The notes beneath the pieces are model-generated. The model was not told the DNA's origin, did no database searches, and saw only the letters and a list, made by a program, of their open reading frames with translations. From Halalkalicoccus sp. NIPERK01 (GTDB lineage: Archaea > Halobacteriota > Halobacteria > Halobacteriales > Halalkalicoccaceae), in contig NZ_JASVVV010000001.1 in NCBI RefSeq assembly GCF_030287405.1, forward strand, positions 248,001-312,000: 64,000 nucleotides of DNA, in the 5' to 3' direction. The position numbers were made by a program, and so were the translations under genes. The number at the start of each line of letters is the position of its first letter. Positions within the stretch are counted from its first letter, which is position 1. Positions 43,119-50,915 of this stretch are shown in pieces.

Positions 43119-43858
43119 TGTGTCCTCCGATACTGGACCGCTTCCAGCGCTCGTACCCTCACGGGGATGGCCGATTGTAATTGGTCGCCTAGCAGGGCCA
43201 CCCGGCCTCGGCGTCCGTAGCGGGTGCTTACCGGCGTTCGTGCGAGATCGGGCCTCCACGAAGTGTCGTCAAGCCGTACCTACCGATCGCCGGACGCGAC
43301 GAAACCGCTGCGTGACGGCGACGGTGTCGGCCCCGGGGAGGGCTCCCGACCCGGCCGGTCTCGTGGCGCTGCTCCGATCGGGCCCGACGAAAACCCCACG
43401 ATTATCTGCCACGTTCCCTCGTATCGTTTCATTCGAACGGGACGTTCGCGGGTTCGCGCGGGGCCGTTCGCCCGTCACGGTCGGGGGCCGTGTCGTTCGA
43501 CCCGGTGGACCGACGCGGCCTCCAGTGCCTCGCCTCCTCGGCCCTCGACACGGCAGGGAACGTGCGTCTTGACGACGGGCGATCCGGACCGATAAACGGG
43601 AGTGTGAGTCGGCTGAGCCCCGGGAGGACGACTCGAAAGTGACCGTAACGGGACAGTTCAGGCTCGTTGACGCCTTCTCGAGGGGGCTTTCCTTCTCGAA
43701 CCGTCACATTCGTCACCGGACATGCAATTATATTTCCGCCGATATCACGGTGCTCTCCAGCGATTACGACAGAACAGGTTTCCTATACTAGGTGGTGTGG
43801 AGCCGAAAAATCCAGCCCCGGGGTTTATATCCGTCCATCGACTGATTCCCACTCGACC
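43119..43858. other. Long intergenic region upstream of the DoxX pair
   Basis: 740 bases between divergent genes. An ATTACAA box on the minus strand (about 43166-43172) lies upstream of the DUF7282 gene. AATTATATTT (43727-43736) and TTTATAT (43824-43830) are TATA-like; the latter is 28 bases before the DoxX start. No convincing coding frame is seen in between. Confidence 0.4.
43824..43830 (+). promoter_or_regulatory. TATA box of the DoxX operon
   Basis: TTTATAT ends 28 bases before ATG 43859, a conventional leaderless promoter arrangement. Confidence 0.55.
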
Positions 43859-44359
43859 ATGAGCGCAGATGTGAAGACCGATCAACCGGCGGACGCCGGA
43901 GCGCCGTTCGCCGTGTCGATACAGAACAAACTCCGGAGCGTGGATCGTGCCCTGGAGTCGTGGCTCGCAGCCCACGGCGTCACGTTCCTCAGATACGCAC
44001 TCGCGATGGTGTTCTTCTGGTTCGGGATCGTCAAGCCGTTCGGCGTCAGCCCCGCCAACCCAGTCGTCGAGACCGGGATCTTCTTCCTCCCGTTCGACAT
44101 CTTCTTCCCCGTCCTCGGCTGGTGGGAGGCCGTCGTCGGCGTCGGCCTCCTGTTCAAACGGACCATCAGGTTCGCCGTCTACCTGATGGTGTTCCAGATG
44201 CTCGGGACGATGATCCCCCTGTTCAGCGCCCCGTCGATGACGTTCTCGCAGTTCCCGTTCATTCCGACGGCGATCGGGGCGTACATCATCAAGAACTGGG
44301 TGCTGTTGAGTAGCGGTCTCGTCGTGTTAGCCAAAGTCGATCTAGAGGACGACCGATGA
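43859..44359 (+). CDS. DoxX-like membrane protein 1
   Basis: 166 residues from ATG 43859 with about four membrane helices. Motifs are FLRYALAMVFFWFGIVKPFG, LGWWEAVVGVGLLF and GAYIIKNWVLLSSGLVV, as in DoxX/DoxD-like proteins of haloarchaea. Family members have been linked to thiosulfate:quinone oxidoreductase or thiol stress, but function here is open. The stop overlaps the next gene (ATGA), so both are made together and may form a heterodimer. Confidence 0.8.
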   Translation: MSADVKTDQPADAGAPFAVSIQNKLRSVDRALESWLAAHGVTFLRYALAMVFFWFGIVKPFGVSPANPVVETGIFFLPFDIFFPVLGWWEAVVGVGLLFKRTIRFAVYLMVFQMLGTMIPLFSAPSMTFSQFPFIPTAIGAYIIKNWVLLSSGLVVLAKVDLEDDR

Positions 44360-44838
44360 GCCTGCGATCCGACGACCCCGTGAAGTGGACGCCACGACGG
44401 AACATGGCCGCGTTCGGAGCGGGGATCGAACGGACGTTCCTCGCGTTCGTCGAGGACCACAGCCTCACGATGCTTCGCTACGCGCTGGTCGCCGTCTACG
44501 TCTGGTTCGGCCTGCTGACGGTGACCGGCACGAGCCCGACCGCGGGGCTCATCGCCGAGATGTTCCCGTTCGTGCCGCCGACCCTCTTCCAGGTGGTGCT
44601 CGGCGGCTGGGAGGTCGCGGTCGGCCTCGCGCTGTTGTCCCGGCGGACGCTCCGACTCGCGGTGATCCTGCTGGCGTCCCACGCGGCGGTCGTCATGCTG
44701 CCGCTTGCGGTGTTCCCGGCCCAGACGTTCTCGTACTTCCCGTACGGACCGTCGTTCGAGGGCGTCTACATCATCAAGGACTGGGTGCTGCTGGGCGCCG
44801 TGATGACCGTCGGCGGGCTGGTCGGCGCGGACGACTGA
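44356..44838 (+). CDS. DoxX-like membrane protein 2
   Basis: 160 residues, clearly homologous to the preceding protein (TMLRYALVAVYVWFGLLTVTG, LGGWEVAVGLALLSRR, GVYIIKDWVLLGAVM), with four membrane helices. The tandem pair with a four-base overlap looks like a duplication that became a two-subunit complex. No catalytic residues can be named. Confidence 0.78.
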   Translation: MSLRSDDPVKWTPRRNMAAFGAGIERTFLAFVEDHSLTMLRYALVAVYVWFGLLTVTGTSPTAGLIAEMFPFVPPTLFQVVLGGWEVAVGLALLSRRTLRLAVILLASHAAVVMLPLAVFPAQTFSYFPYGPSFEGVYIIKDWVLLGAVMTVGGLVGADD

Positions 44839-44880
44839 GCGCGCCCGACGGGTAGCGCACGGGCTGGGACGGTATCCCGA

Positions 44881-45375
44881 CTACAGCCGAGAGGAGAGCG
44901 GTTCGCCCGATTTCGCGGCGGCCTCGGGCGACGATCGGAGCGATTCGAGCGCCTCGACGCCGTCGTGGATCGTGTGGACCTCGTCGTCGTCGCGGTGCGG
45001 GTAGACCGCTTCGAGCGTCCCGTCGTCGTAGACGGCGAGACAGAGCAGCGGGAGGACGACGACGACGCTTCCGCGTTCGGATTCCTCGTCGAGAAACGAG
45101 TCGGTGGCCCGCCACTCGAAGGCGGGCGTGAGCGAACAGTCGTTCCGTCCCGCCCAGCGGGCGAACTCGTCGACCGTCTCCCGGACCGCCGCGACGTCGT
45201 TTCCGCCTGTCGCCCTGACCGACGCGCCCCACGCGTCGACGTCGAGGTCGGTCAGCGGACCGTCCTTGACGAGGTCGCGGAGGCGATCGATTATCTCCTT
45301 CTGTGTCCGGTCGATTCCGTAGGGTGCGAGCGTGCGAAGCCGTAAGACCGCCTCAAGCGATTCGTGGCTCTCCAT
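44881..45375 (-). CDS. Haloarchaeal HTH-type regulator, hypothetical
   Basis: 164 residues from ATG 45375. The N-terminal part (LEAVLRLRTLAPYGIDRTQKE) resembles a helix-turn-helix start, and the C-terminal half is a beta-rich acidic domain ending with a charged tail. A GTTTAACTA box (45401-45409) lies 25 bases upstream. I recognise a haloarchaeal family pattern but not a named function; DNA binding is inferred. Confidence 0.65.
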   Translation of the reverse strand: MESHESLEAVLRLRTLAPYGIDRTQKEIIDRLRDLVKDGPLTDLDVDAWGASVRATGGNDVAAVRETVDEFARWAGRNDCSLTPAFEWRATDSFLDEESERGSVVVVLPLLCLAVYDDGTLEAVYPHRDDDEVHTIHDGVEALESLRSSPEAAAKSGEPLSSRL

Positions 45376-45582
45376 AGCGACCCCACCGATGACGGGGACG
45401 TAGTTAAACGTGATCCAGTTGACTAGATAGGTCGAGGCGAGAACAGGACGATATCCCTGCCCTCGCCCCCGATGGAGCCGGGATTTCGGGGGGATGCCAC
45501 GCCGGTCTAGAGTCGCGTCCACGTTACGACCGCGATCCGGACGGGGTCGCCACGAGCGGGGGTTGGGAACGCAGGCGGTACG

Positions 45583-45589
45583 TTTAGGT
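45583..45589 (+). promoter_or_regulatory. TATA-like box of the winged-helix gene
   Basis: TTTAGGT ends 24 bases before ATG 45614. Confidence 0.4.
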
Positions 45590-45613
45590 GACAGCGCGTC
45601 AACTAGTCCCCCA

Positions 45614-45856
45614 ATGGATCCCCAGACAGACCAGCCCCGACCAGTCGCCGCACTCCCGGAGGAACTGCGCTCGGCCGGCGCGAAACTCGTCTACCTCTAT
45701 CTGGCCGTCGAGAACGAGGCGACGATCGACGAACTGCAGGCGATCCTCGGGATGCGCAAGGTCACGCTGTACCCGCTCCTCCAGACGCTGACGCGCAACG
45801 GCCTCGTCGAGAAGGTCGACACCAGATACGTCTGTACGGAGACGCGAAACACCTGA
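45614..45856 (+). CDS. Small TrmB/MarR-like winged-helix protein
   Basis: 80 residues from ATG 45614. A single winged helix is seen: AKLVYLYLAVENEATIDELQAIL, then MRKVTLYPLLQTLTRNGLVEKV. Similar minimal wHTH proteins act as regulators in haloarchaea. No partner gene is obvious. The longer frame starting at 45494 is not convincing because it adds Arg-rich sequence before the promoter. Confidence 0.75.
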   Translation: MDPQTDQPRPVAALPEELRSAGAKLVYLYLAVENEATIDELQAILGMRKVTLYPLLQTLTRNGLVEKVDTRYVCTETRNT

Positions 45857-45925
45857 GTCGGGGCCACGCCTGCGAACCGGGAGTTCGCTTTAGCGGGAGG
45901 CGACGCGATCGGAGCCGGATCGCCG

Positions 45926-46369
45926 TCAGGACGTGAACTCCTTTCTGCCCTGGAGCGTCTCGGGGACGAGCCGGAAGTGCCGGAACGTGACGTCCTCGGG
46001 CGGCCGGTCGAAGATGTCGACCGACGGGATCCGGACCGCCCACATCTCCTGGACGGCGGCCGACTCGTAGGGCTGTCCCTCGATCTCCTCGAGGCGGCCC
46101 GAGGCGACCACGCTCCGCCACCCCTCGTCGGTCCGGTCGTGGGTCACGAACGAGACGGGGCCGTCGAGAACCGCCTCCTTGCCGCTCCCTGGCGGGAACG
46201 CGAGCCGGTAGTAGAAGGCCATCGAGTCGGCGGTGTAGCCGTACGACACCGGGATCGAGAACGGCGGTTCGTCGGCCTCGGTCGAAAACGAGATCACGCC
46301 CGTCCCGCCCCGGCCGAGAAACGCGTTCAGTTCCTCGTCGGTCATCTGCACCCAGCGTAGGGATCCCAT
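45926..46369 (-). CDS. Pyridoxamine 5'-phosphate oxidase-like (split-barrel) protein
   Basis: 147 residues from ATG 46369; ATG 46345 (MTDEELNAFL) is an alternative. The split-barrel fold motif TGVISFSTEADEPPFSIPVSYGY, then FVTHDRTDEGWRSVVASGRLEEI, marks flavin-binding PNPOx-like proteins. Haloarchaeal members probably bind FMN or F420. A TTTTTTACT stretch about 20 bases upstream of 46369 may be the TATA box. Substrate unknown. Confidence 0.8.
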   Translation of the reverse strand: MGSLRWVQMTDEELNAFLGRGGTGVISFSTEADEPPFSIPVSYGYTADSMAFYYRLAFPPGSGKEAVLDGPVSFVTHDRTDEGWRSVVASGRLEEIEGQPYESAAVQEMWAVRIPSVDIFDRPPEDVTFRHFRLVPETLQGRKEFTS

Positions 46370-46422
46370 GACCCGTTTACGATTTGCCAGTAAAAAAGGC
46401 CTCGGGCGCCGCCGGACGACGG

Positions 46423-46824
46423 TCACTCGACGATCAGGACCGGCGCGGACGCCCCCTTCGAGACGCGATCCGAGACGCTGCCCCGGAGGAAGTGATCGAG
46501 TTCCCGGTGTCGCCCCATCACGATCAGGTCGATCCCGTGTTCCTCGGCGTACGTCAGGATCGCCTCGTGTCGGAGCCCGTGGGTCACCGTCCGCTCGACG
46601 CGCTCGACGCCTCGCTCTCCCGCGAGGTCGGCGACGTGGTCGACCGCCTGTCGGCCGACCCGTCGGAGGTCGTCGAAATCGACGCCGGGGGCGATCGCGG
46701 CGGAGTTGACCACGTACAGCGCGTGGAGCGTCGCCCCGTGTTCGTCCGCGAGCGCGACGGCCTCCCCGATCGCCCGCTCCGTGTTCTCGTGACCGTCTGT
46801 CGGAACGAGTATGTCCTGGTACAT
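46423..46824 (-). CDS. Universal stress protein (UspA), altered ATP loop
   Basis: 133 residues starting MYQDILVPTDGHENTERAIG, one UspA domain. The usual ATP-binding G-2x-G-9x-G is partly lost: the sequence reads MGRHRELDHFLRGSVSDRV, with Arg in place of the second glycine. It may therefore not bind ATP. It neighbours the PNPOx-like gene on the same strand, 53 bases upstream of it. Confidence 0.85.
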   Translation of the reverse strand: MYQDILVPTDGHENTERAIGEAVALADEHGATLHALYVVNSAAIAPGVDFDDLRRVGRQAVDHVADLAGERGVERVERTVTHGLRHEAILTYAEEHGIDLIVMGRHRELDHFLRGSVSDRVSKGASAPVLIVE

Positions 46825-46890
46825 CTGCTCTCCCGAAGCGCGTACCCCTACTGACGGCCCGGAGCACCAAAAATCACCCCGTCGAGGCCG

Positions 46891-47535
46891 TCACGAGCGG
46901 GGTCGGGAGCCGCCTCGCTCGTCGGACGCCGACGCGCCCCCCGACCGACCGGCGTCGACCGACCGGACGACGTTTTCCAGCGCGTACGGCCCCAACAGGA
47001 CGACGAGACCGCCGCCGATGGCGTCGAAGACGAGGTCCAGCGCCGTGTCGAGGCGGCCGTAGGAGATGAGAAGCGGCGCGATCCCGAGGCGGTCCCCGAG
47101 CGCGTGGACGACGTATTCGAGGAGTTCCCAGAGCAGCCCCAGGCCCAGGGTCGACCCGAGGACGAACCCCGGGACGTGGCCCGTCGGCGCGAACCGCCGG
47201 TCGCACTCCGGGTTCGTCCGGGCGACCACGTAGGCGACCCCGCCGACGGAACTCGCCGAGAGGACGTGCGCGACGTGGTCCCACCACCAGACCCGGTCGT
47301 ACGTGCCGAGCATCCCGACCGCGTGGGTGAACGTCGTCGCCGAGATCCAGAGCCGCTGCCACGGGCGGAGGTCGAGGGCGTACCGATGCTCGAGGCCGCC
47401 CGGCACGTGTGCGATGGCGAGCGCCGCCACCCCGTTGGCGACCACGCTCGCGTCCCGCCGATGGAGCCCGATCGCTACCGCCGCGGCGACGGCGAGGCGC
47501 AGGCACCGGTCGAGGTGTCGGTGAGCGTGTCTCAT
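46891..47535 (-). CDS. Multi-pass membrane protein (YjdF/DUF2238-like)
   Basis: 214 residues from ATG 47535; the longer frame to 47658 adds a non-native N-terminus. About five membrane helices are visible. WWWDHVAHVLSASSVGGVAYV and LLWELLEYVVHALG, with the later DLVFDAIGGGLVVLL, match the YjdF-like family whose conserved His/Asp/Glu lie in membrane helices. Function unknown. It lies between UspA genes. Confidence 0.7.
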   Translation of the reverse strand: MRHAHRHLDRCLRLAVAAAVAIGLHRRDASVVANGVAALAIAHVPGGLEHRYALDLRPWQRLWISATTFTHAVGMLGTYDRVWWWDHVAHVLSASSVGGVAYVVARTNPECDRRFAPTGHVPGFVLGSTLGLGLLWELLEYVVHALGDRLGIAPLLISYGRLDTALDLVFDAIGGGLVVLLGPYALENVVRSVDAGRSGGASASDERGGSRPRS

Positions 47536-47614
47536 CGGACGGGGCCGGGACGGACGCGACCCGGTGTCCACCTTAGGTGGCCCGCGGGGATAAATCGGCG
47601 CCGTCCCCGAGGGA

Positions 47615-47622
47615 AGTATATC
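47615..47622 (+). promoter_or_regulatory. TATA-like box of the UspA gene at 47645
   Basis: AGTATATC about 22 bases before ATG 47645. Confidence 0.4.
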
Positions 47623-47644
47623 CGCGCGCGTCGTCCACCTCGGT

Positions 47645-48064
47645 ATGTACGAGCGCATCCTCGTGGCGATCGACGACGGGCCGGCGTCGAGGGAGGCCGT
47701 CCGCCACGCCCGCGCCCTCGCGGAGTCGGCGGACGCAGTCGTCTACGTCCTGCACGTCGTCCGGGTGGACAACCCGCTCTCGTTCGGCATCGAGGAGGTC
47801 GACGACCTCAACGCCGCCGAGGAACGCCTCGCCGGGATCGTCTCGGAACGGTTCGACGGGGACGCGACCGTCCACAGCGCGCTCCGCCGGGGCGGCCCCG
47901 CCGAGCGGATCGTCGAGTTCGCCGACGAGGTCGACGCCGACCTGATCGTCATCGGCCGCCACGACGGGGGCGATCTGCGCGACTGCCTGCTGGGGAGCAC
48001 CCCGGCACGCGTGCTCGCGACGACGTTCCGGCCGACGCTCCTCGTCTCCGATACACTGGAATGA
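47645..48064 (+). CDS. Universal stress protein (UspA)
   Basis: 139 residues: MYERILVAIDDGPASREAVR at the N-terminus and IGRHDGGDLRDCLLGSTPARVL near the C-terminus, where the ATP loop is slightly irregular (G-x3-G). Single domain, cytoplasmic. It faces the convergent UspA gene at 48121 across 56 bases. Confidence 0.88.
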   Translation: MYERILVAIDDGPASREAVRHARALAESADAVVYVLHVVRVDNPLSFGIEEVDDLNAAEERLAGIVSERFDGDATVHSALRRGGPAERIVEFADEVDADLIVIGRHDGGDLRDCLLGSTPARVLATTFRPTLLVSDTLE

Positions 48065-48120
48065 CGCGGCGCTCGCCACTCTCGTCCCGTATCGACCCGT
48101 GGGCCGACGGGCTGATCCCG

Positions 48121-48540
48121 TTACGTGGTGAGGACGGGACGCGCGGCGGTTCGAACGACGCGATCGGCCACGCTCCCCACGTGGCCGTCTATCCGGTGGG
48201 ACTGCCCCTGGCACCCGAGAACGATGAGGTCCGCGTCGATCGCGTCGGCGTAGTCGATGATCTCCTGATGGGGTCGACCGCGACAGAGCCTCGTCTCGAC
48301 CGATAGCTCCCGATCGTCCGCCAGGTCCGCGACCTCCTCCAGAAGGCCGTAGCCGCGCTCTTCGAGTTCGTTGAGGACCACCTCGGCGCTGCTCAGCGTC
48401 GGCTCCCCGTAGCGTGCCGTGTCCACGACGTGGAGCGTATGGACCGTCGCCCCGTAGTTCTCCGCGAGGTCGAGCGCGTGTTCGACCGCTCGATTGGCGG
48501 ATTCGCTGCCGTCCGTCGGTACGAGTATCGTCTTGTACAT
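48121..48540 (-). CDS. Universal stress protein (UspA)
   Basis: 139 residues: MYKTILVPTDGSESANRAVE, with the ATP motif LGCQGQSHRIDGHVGSVADRV intact in spacing. Single domain. Three UspA genes lie within 2.1 kb here, suggesting local duplication and divergence. Confidence 0.9.
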   Translation of the reverse strand: MYKTILVPTDGSESANRAVEHALDLAENYGATVHTLHVVDTARYGEPTLSSAEVVLNELEERGYGLLEEVADLADDRELSVETRLCRGRPHQEIIDYADAIDADLIVLGCQGQSHRIDGHVGSVADRVVRTAARPVLTT

Positions 48541-49012
48541 CGGTGTCCTCCGCGTCTACTACACGGATTCGAATCGACAAATAGTTACTCGACCGATAGC
48601 TTCCGGGGCCGGTTTCGGATTCCACGGTCGATTCGAGGGAGTCCGTCGGACCGGACGATATCGAATGGTTCGAATCGGTGCCGATTCGCGGACCGTGGAG
48701 AAGCAGTCATGTATCCAACTATTATCCGCGATGGACACGTCTCCGAACGGGTCGAAACGGGGCGAACCCGCGTCCGCCGCCGGTGATCGACTCTCGTGCT
48801 CATATTCCGGTGATTCCTGTACGGATGACTTATTTACTCGTCATTAGTGAACGTACCATCGAACCGCTCCGAGCGGACGGCCCGGCCGCGGTCGGGAACG
48901 TGGCTCGAATCGACTGGTCGGTAATCCGAGCGACCGCCGATTCGACAGTCGTCCTGATAATTCGTGGCGATCGGAGAGTCGCGAACCGGGTCGGTCCGTA
49001 GGGGTCGCCGGC
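48541..49012. other. Intergenic region with an 18-base palindrome
   Basis: 472 bases without a supported gene. It includes the perfect inverted repeat CGAATCGG-TG-CCGATTCG at 48671-48688, which could be an operator or a hairpin. Other short frames here are not convincing. Confidence 0.4.
48671..48688. repeat. Perfect inverted repeat CGAATCGG-TG-CCGATTCG
   Basis: Eight-base arms with a two-base centre. It lies 131 bases upstream of the UspA gene at 48540 and far from the gene ending at 49013. Operator or structural role unknown. Confidence 0.5.
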
Positions 49013-49369
49013 TCACGTGACTCGGATGTGATCGTCGCGCGGTTCGTACAGTTCGCCGTCCATTCGAAGCGATCGGATCGCCTCCAGGGTCTCCCCGATC
49101 GTCCGCCCCGCGTCCGCCATCGCCGCGCTGACGATCCCCAGGGGAACGCCGTCCTCGAAGCGATCCTCGAGTCCGGCGATCACCGACGCGAGGTCGTCCT
49201 CCGAGGAGGATTCGAGACCGTCGAAGTCCGCCCAGCCCCACGCGACGTCGTGGCCGGTGATCGAGCGGTGTCGCCGATAGAAGGCGACCGCCTCGTTGGG
49301 GTCATCGACCTCCTTCGAGACGTCGCACGCCTCGCAGACGACGAACGACCGCCGTTCTCGTTGGCTCAT
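49013..49369 (-). CDS. Zinc-finger plus winged-helix-like protein next to the Rieske gene
   Basis: 118 residues. The N-terminal CEAC (Cys12, Cys15) with His34 and His40 resembles a C2H2-type zinc site. The C-terminal half, GIVSAAMADAGRTIGETLEA then SLRMDGELYEPRDDHIRVT, looks like a winged helix. It starts four bases after the Rieske oxygenase stop, so both are almost certainly in one transcript. It could be a regulator or an accessory factor of the oxygenase. Not a family I can name. Confidence 0.65.
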   Translation of the reverse strand: MSQRERRSFVVCEACDVSKEVDDPNEAVAFYRRHRSITGHDVAWGWADFDGLESSSEDDLASVIAGLEDRFEDGVPLGIVSAAMADAGRTIGETLEAIRSLRMDGELYEPRDDHIRVT

Positions 49370-49373
49370 TCCC

Positions 49374-50510
49374 TCAGGCCTCGTAGGCCTCCTGGGCGAG
49401 GCGGTGGAGGCGGTGGACGGTGTGTTCGTTCGGCCCGAGTTGGCCCTGTGCGAGCGCGCCGGACTTCATCCCCTGGTACTGGCGCTCGACCAGTTCGAAG
49501 TCCTCCTCCTGGAGCTTCCGGCTCAGTTTGACGAACTCCTGTTCCTCCTCGCTCAACTCCGAGTCCTTGAAGTAGTAGTCGGCGATGAGCTGGAACCGGC
49601 CCTCGTCGATGGGGTCGATGATGTAGGTGCCGTAGCCGTCGGCGTTGCCGTACATGTTGAGCGTGAAGTTCGGCCAGAAGTAGTAGAAGCGCGCCTCGCC
49701 CTCGATGAGCGATTCGGCGGCCTCGACGCCCTCGTCGTGGGTGTAGTGGAGCACCCAGTAGTGGTCGTCGACGACGAGTTCCGATTCGGCAAGCGAGATC
49801 CCCTTGATCCAGTCCTGGTGGTTGGCCTGACAGTGATCGCACTCCGAGTAATTTCCACTAAACGTCTTCCAGTTGCACTCGACCTCCGAGACGTACCGGC
49901 GCGCGAGTTCGTACTCCTCCAGGGGGAACGACTCGAGCTCCTCCTTGAGCGTGCCGGCCTGCTCCTCGAGCGGCATTGGGTCGGCGTCGAAGTTGACGAA
50001 CAACAGCGGGCCGATCGAGTCGAGGTGGATCTCCATCAACCCGTTGTCCTCCCGATCGAGCTTCGGGACGTCCTCGTCCTCCAGATCGGGGTTCATCCCC
50101 GCGGTCTCGAAGCTCCGGGGCGTGCTGCGAAGCGTCCCGTCGAGGTCGTACGTCCAGAGGTGGTACGGACACCGGATCCCGTTCGCGCTGCCCGGGTCCG
50201 TCATCGGCGTGTCGTCGACCATCTTCGAGCCCCGGTGGGCACAGACGTTGTAGAACGCCCGTACCTCGCGGTCCTTGTCTCTGAGGACGATGACGTTTCT
50301 GTCCCCGATCGTCCGGGTGAAGTACTCCCCCGGCTCCTCGATGGCGTTCGCGTGGCCCGCGTACACCCAGTACCGGGAGAACACCTTCTCCTTTTCCATC
50401 TCGTGGACCGCCGGGTCCGTGAAGTACTTCGCCGGCAGCGCGTTCGTCTCGTCGGTTATGTCGGGGCTGACCGATGCAGTCGCGTCTGTCCCGTCGTTCC
50501 ACCGCGTCAT
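49374..50510 (-). CDS. Rieske non-haem iron oxygenase, alpha subunit (glycine-betaine/carnitine type)
   Basis: 378 residues. The Rieske 2Fe-2S motif is C90-x-H92 ... C114-P-Y-H117, with a 21-residue spacer that is longer than the usual 15-17. The mononuclear iron site is NWKTFSGNYSECDHCQANH (His226, His231). The overall length fits GbcA-like oxygenases, which demethylate glycine betaine to dimethylglycine with O2 and NADH, releasing formaldehyde. Stachydrine and carnitine oxygenases are related alternatives. No GbcB-type reductase gene is visible, so electrons may come from a general ferredoxin. It is divergent from the IclR regulator. Confidence 0.85.
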   Translation of the reverse strand: MTRWNDGTDATASVSPDITDETNALPAKYFTDPAVHEMEKEKVFSRYWVYAGHANAIEEPGEYFTRTIGDRNVIVLRDKDREVRAFYNVCAHRGSKMVDDTPMTDPGSANGIRCPYHLWTYDLDGTLRSTPRSFETAGMNPDLEDEDVPKLDREDNGLMEIHLDSIGPLLFVNFDADPMPLEEQAGTLKEELESFPLEEYELARRYVSEVECNWKTFSGNYSECDHCQANHQDWIKGISLAESELVVDDHYWVLHYTHDEGVEAAESLIEGEARFYYFWPNFTLNMYGNADGYGTYIIDPIDEGRFQLIADYYFKDSELSEEEQEFVKLSRKLQEEDFELVERQYQGMKSGALAQGQLGPNEHTVHRLHRLAQEAYEA

Positions 50511-50534
50511 ACGGCCACCAGTAGATCACCCACC

Positions 50535-50544
50535 CATAAAAAAG
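50535..50544 (-). promoter_or_regulatory. TATA box of the Rieske gene
   Basis: CTTTTTTATG on the minus strand, 24 bases before ATG 50510; typical for a leaderless haloarchaeal transcript. Confidence 0.6.
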
Positions 50545-50621
50545 TTGGTGGCACGATAGCGCCTCCCAGGGGCAGCCGGGATCGCCGTAGTCGGCCGCGA
50601 ACGCGTCCGGACTCCAATTGG

Positions 50622-50638
50622 GTTTCGATATGTCGAAC
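50622..50638. promoter_or_regulatory. Predicted IclR operator O1
   Basis: GTTTCGATATGTCGAAC matches O2 at 14 of 17 positions and is an inverted repeat. It lies upstream of the Rieske core promoter. Confidence 0.5.
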
Positions 50639-50773
50639 TGACATCGCCCGACCCTCCCGGCGAATACCGAGCGATAGTTCGTGATCGAACAGCCGGATTA
50701 CATCGGTATTCCTGTAATGGACCGACGGCACACGACGCCGGAATCGGGCGGGCCGGTCGCGGAACCCCGGATC

Positions 50774-50790
50774 GTTCGGATATGCCGAAC
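50774..50790. promoter_or_regulatory. Predicted IclR operator O2
   Basis: GTTCGGATATGCCGAAC: perfect six-base arms and a five-base spacer, in the middle of the divergent region. Confidence 0.55.
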
Positions 50791-50866
50791 CGACAGGCGG
50801 GCGTCCGGCGCACCCGACCACCGGATCGGGGTTCGGATCGGTGCCGTCGGCCCCCGCCTGGAACCT

Positions 50867-50883
50867 GTTCGGCGCGTCCGAAC
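50867..50883. promoter_or_regulatory. Predicted IclR operator O3
   Basis: GTTCGGCGCGTCCGAAC: same arms as O2 with a different five-base spacer. It ends two bases before the IclR TATA region, so binding here should affect iclR transcription directly. Confidence 0.55.
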
Positions 50884-50884
50884 T

Positions 50885-50891
50885 GTTTTAT
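50885..50891 (+). promoter_or_regulatory. TATA box of the IclR gene
   Basis: GTTTTAT ends 24 bases before ATG 50916. Confidence 0.55.
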
Positions 50892-50915
50892 GCTCGTGGC
50901 GTAGAGAGGGGGAGT

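Larger units (their letters stand above)
50511..50915. promoter_or_regulatory. Divergent control region between Rieske and IclR genes
   Basis: 405 bases with two core promoters and three matching 17-base inverted repeats (listed separately). A related 14-base repeat, GTTCG-TGAT-CGAAC, lies at 50677-50690. The arrangement suggests that the IclR protein controls itself and the oxygenase. Confidence 0.6.
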
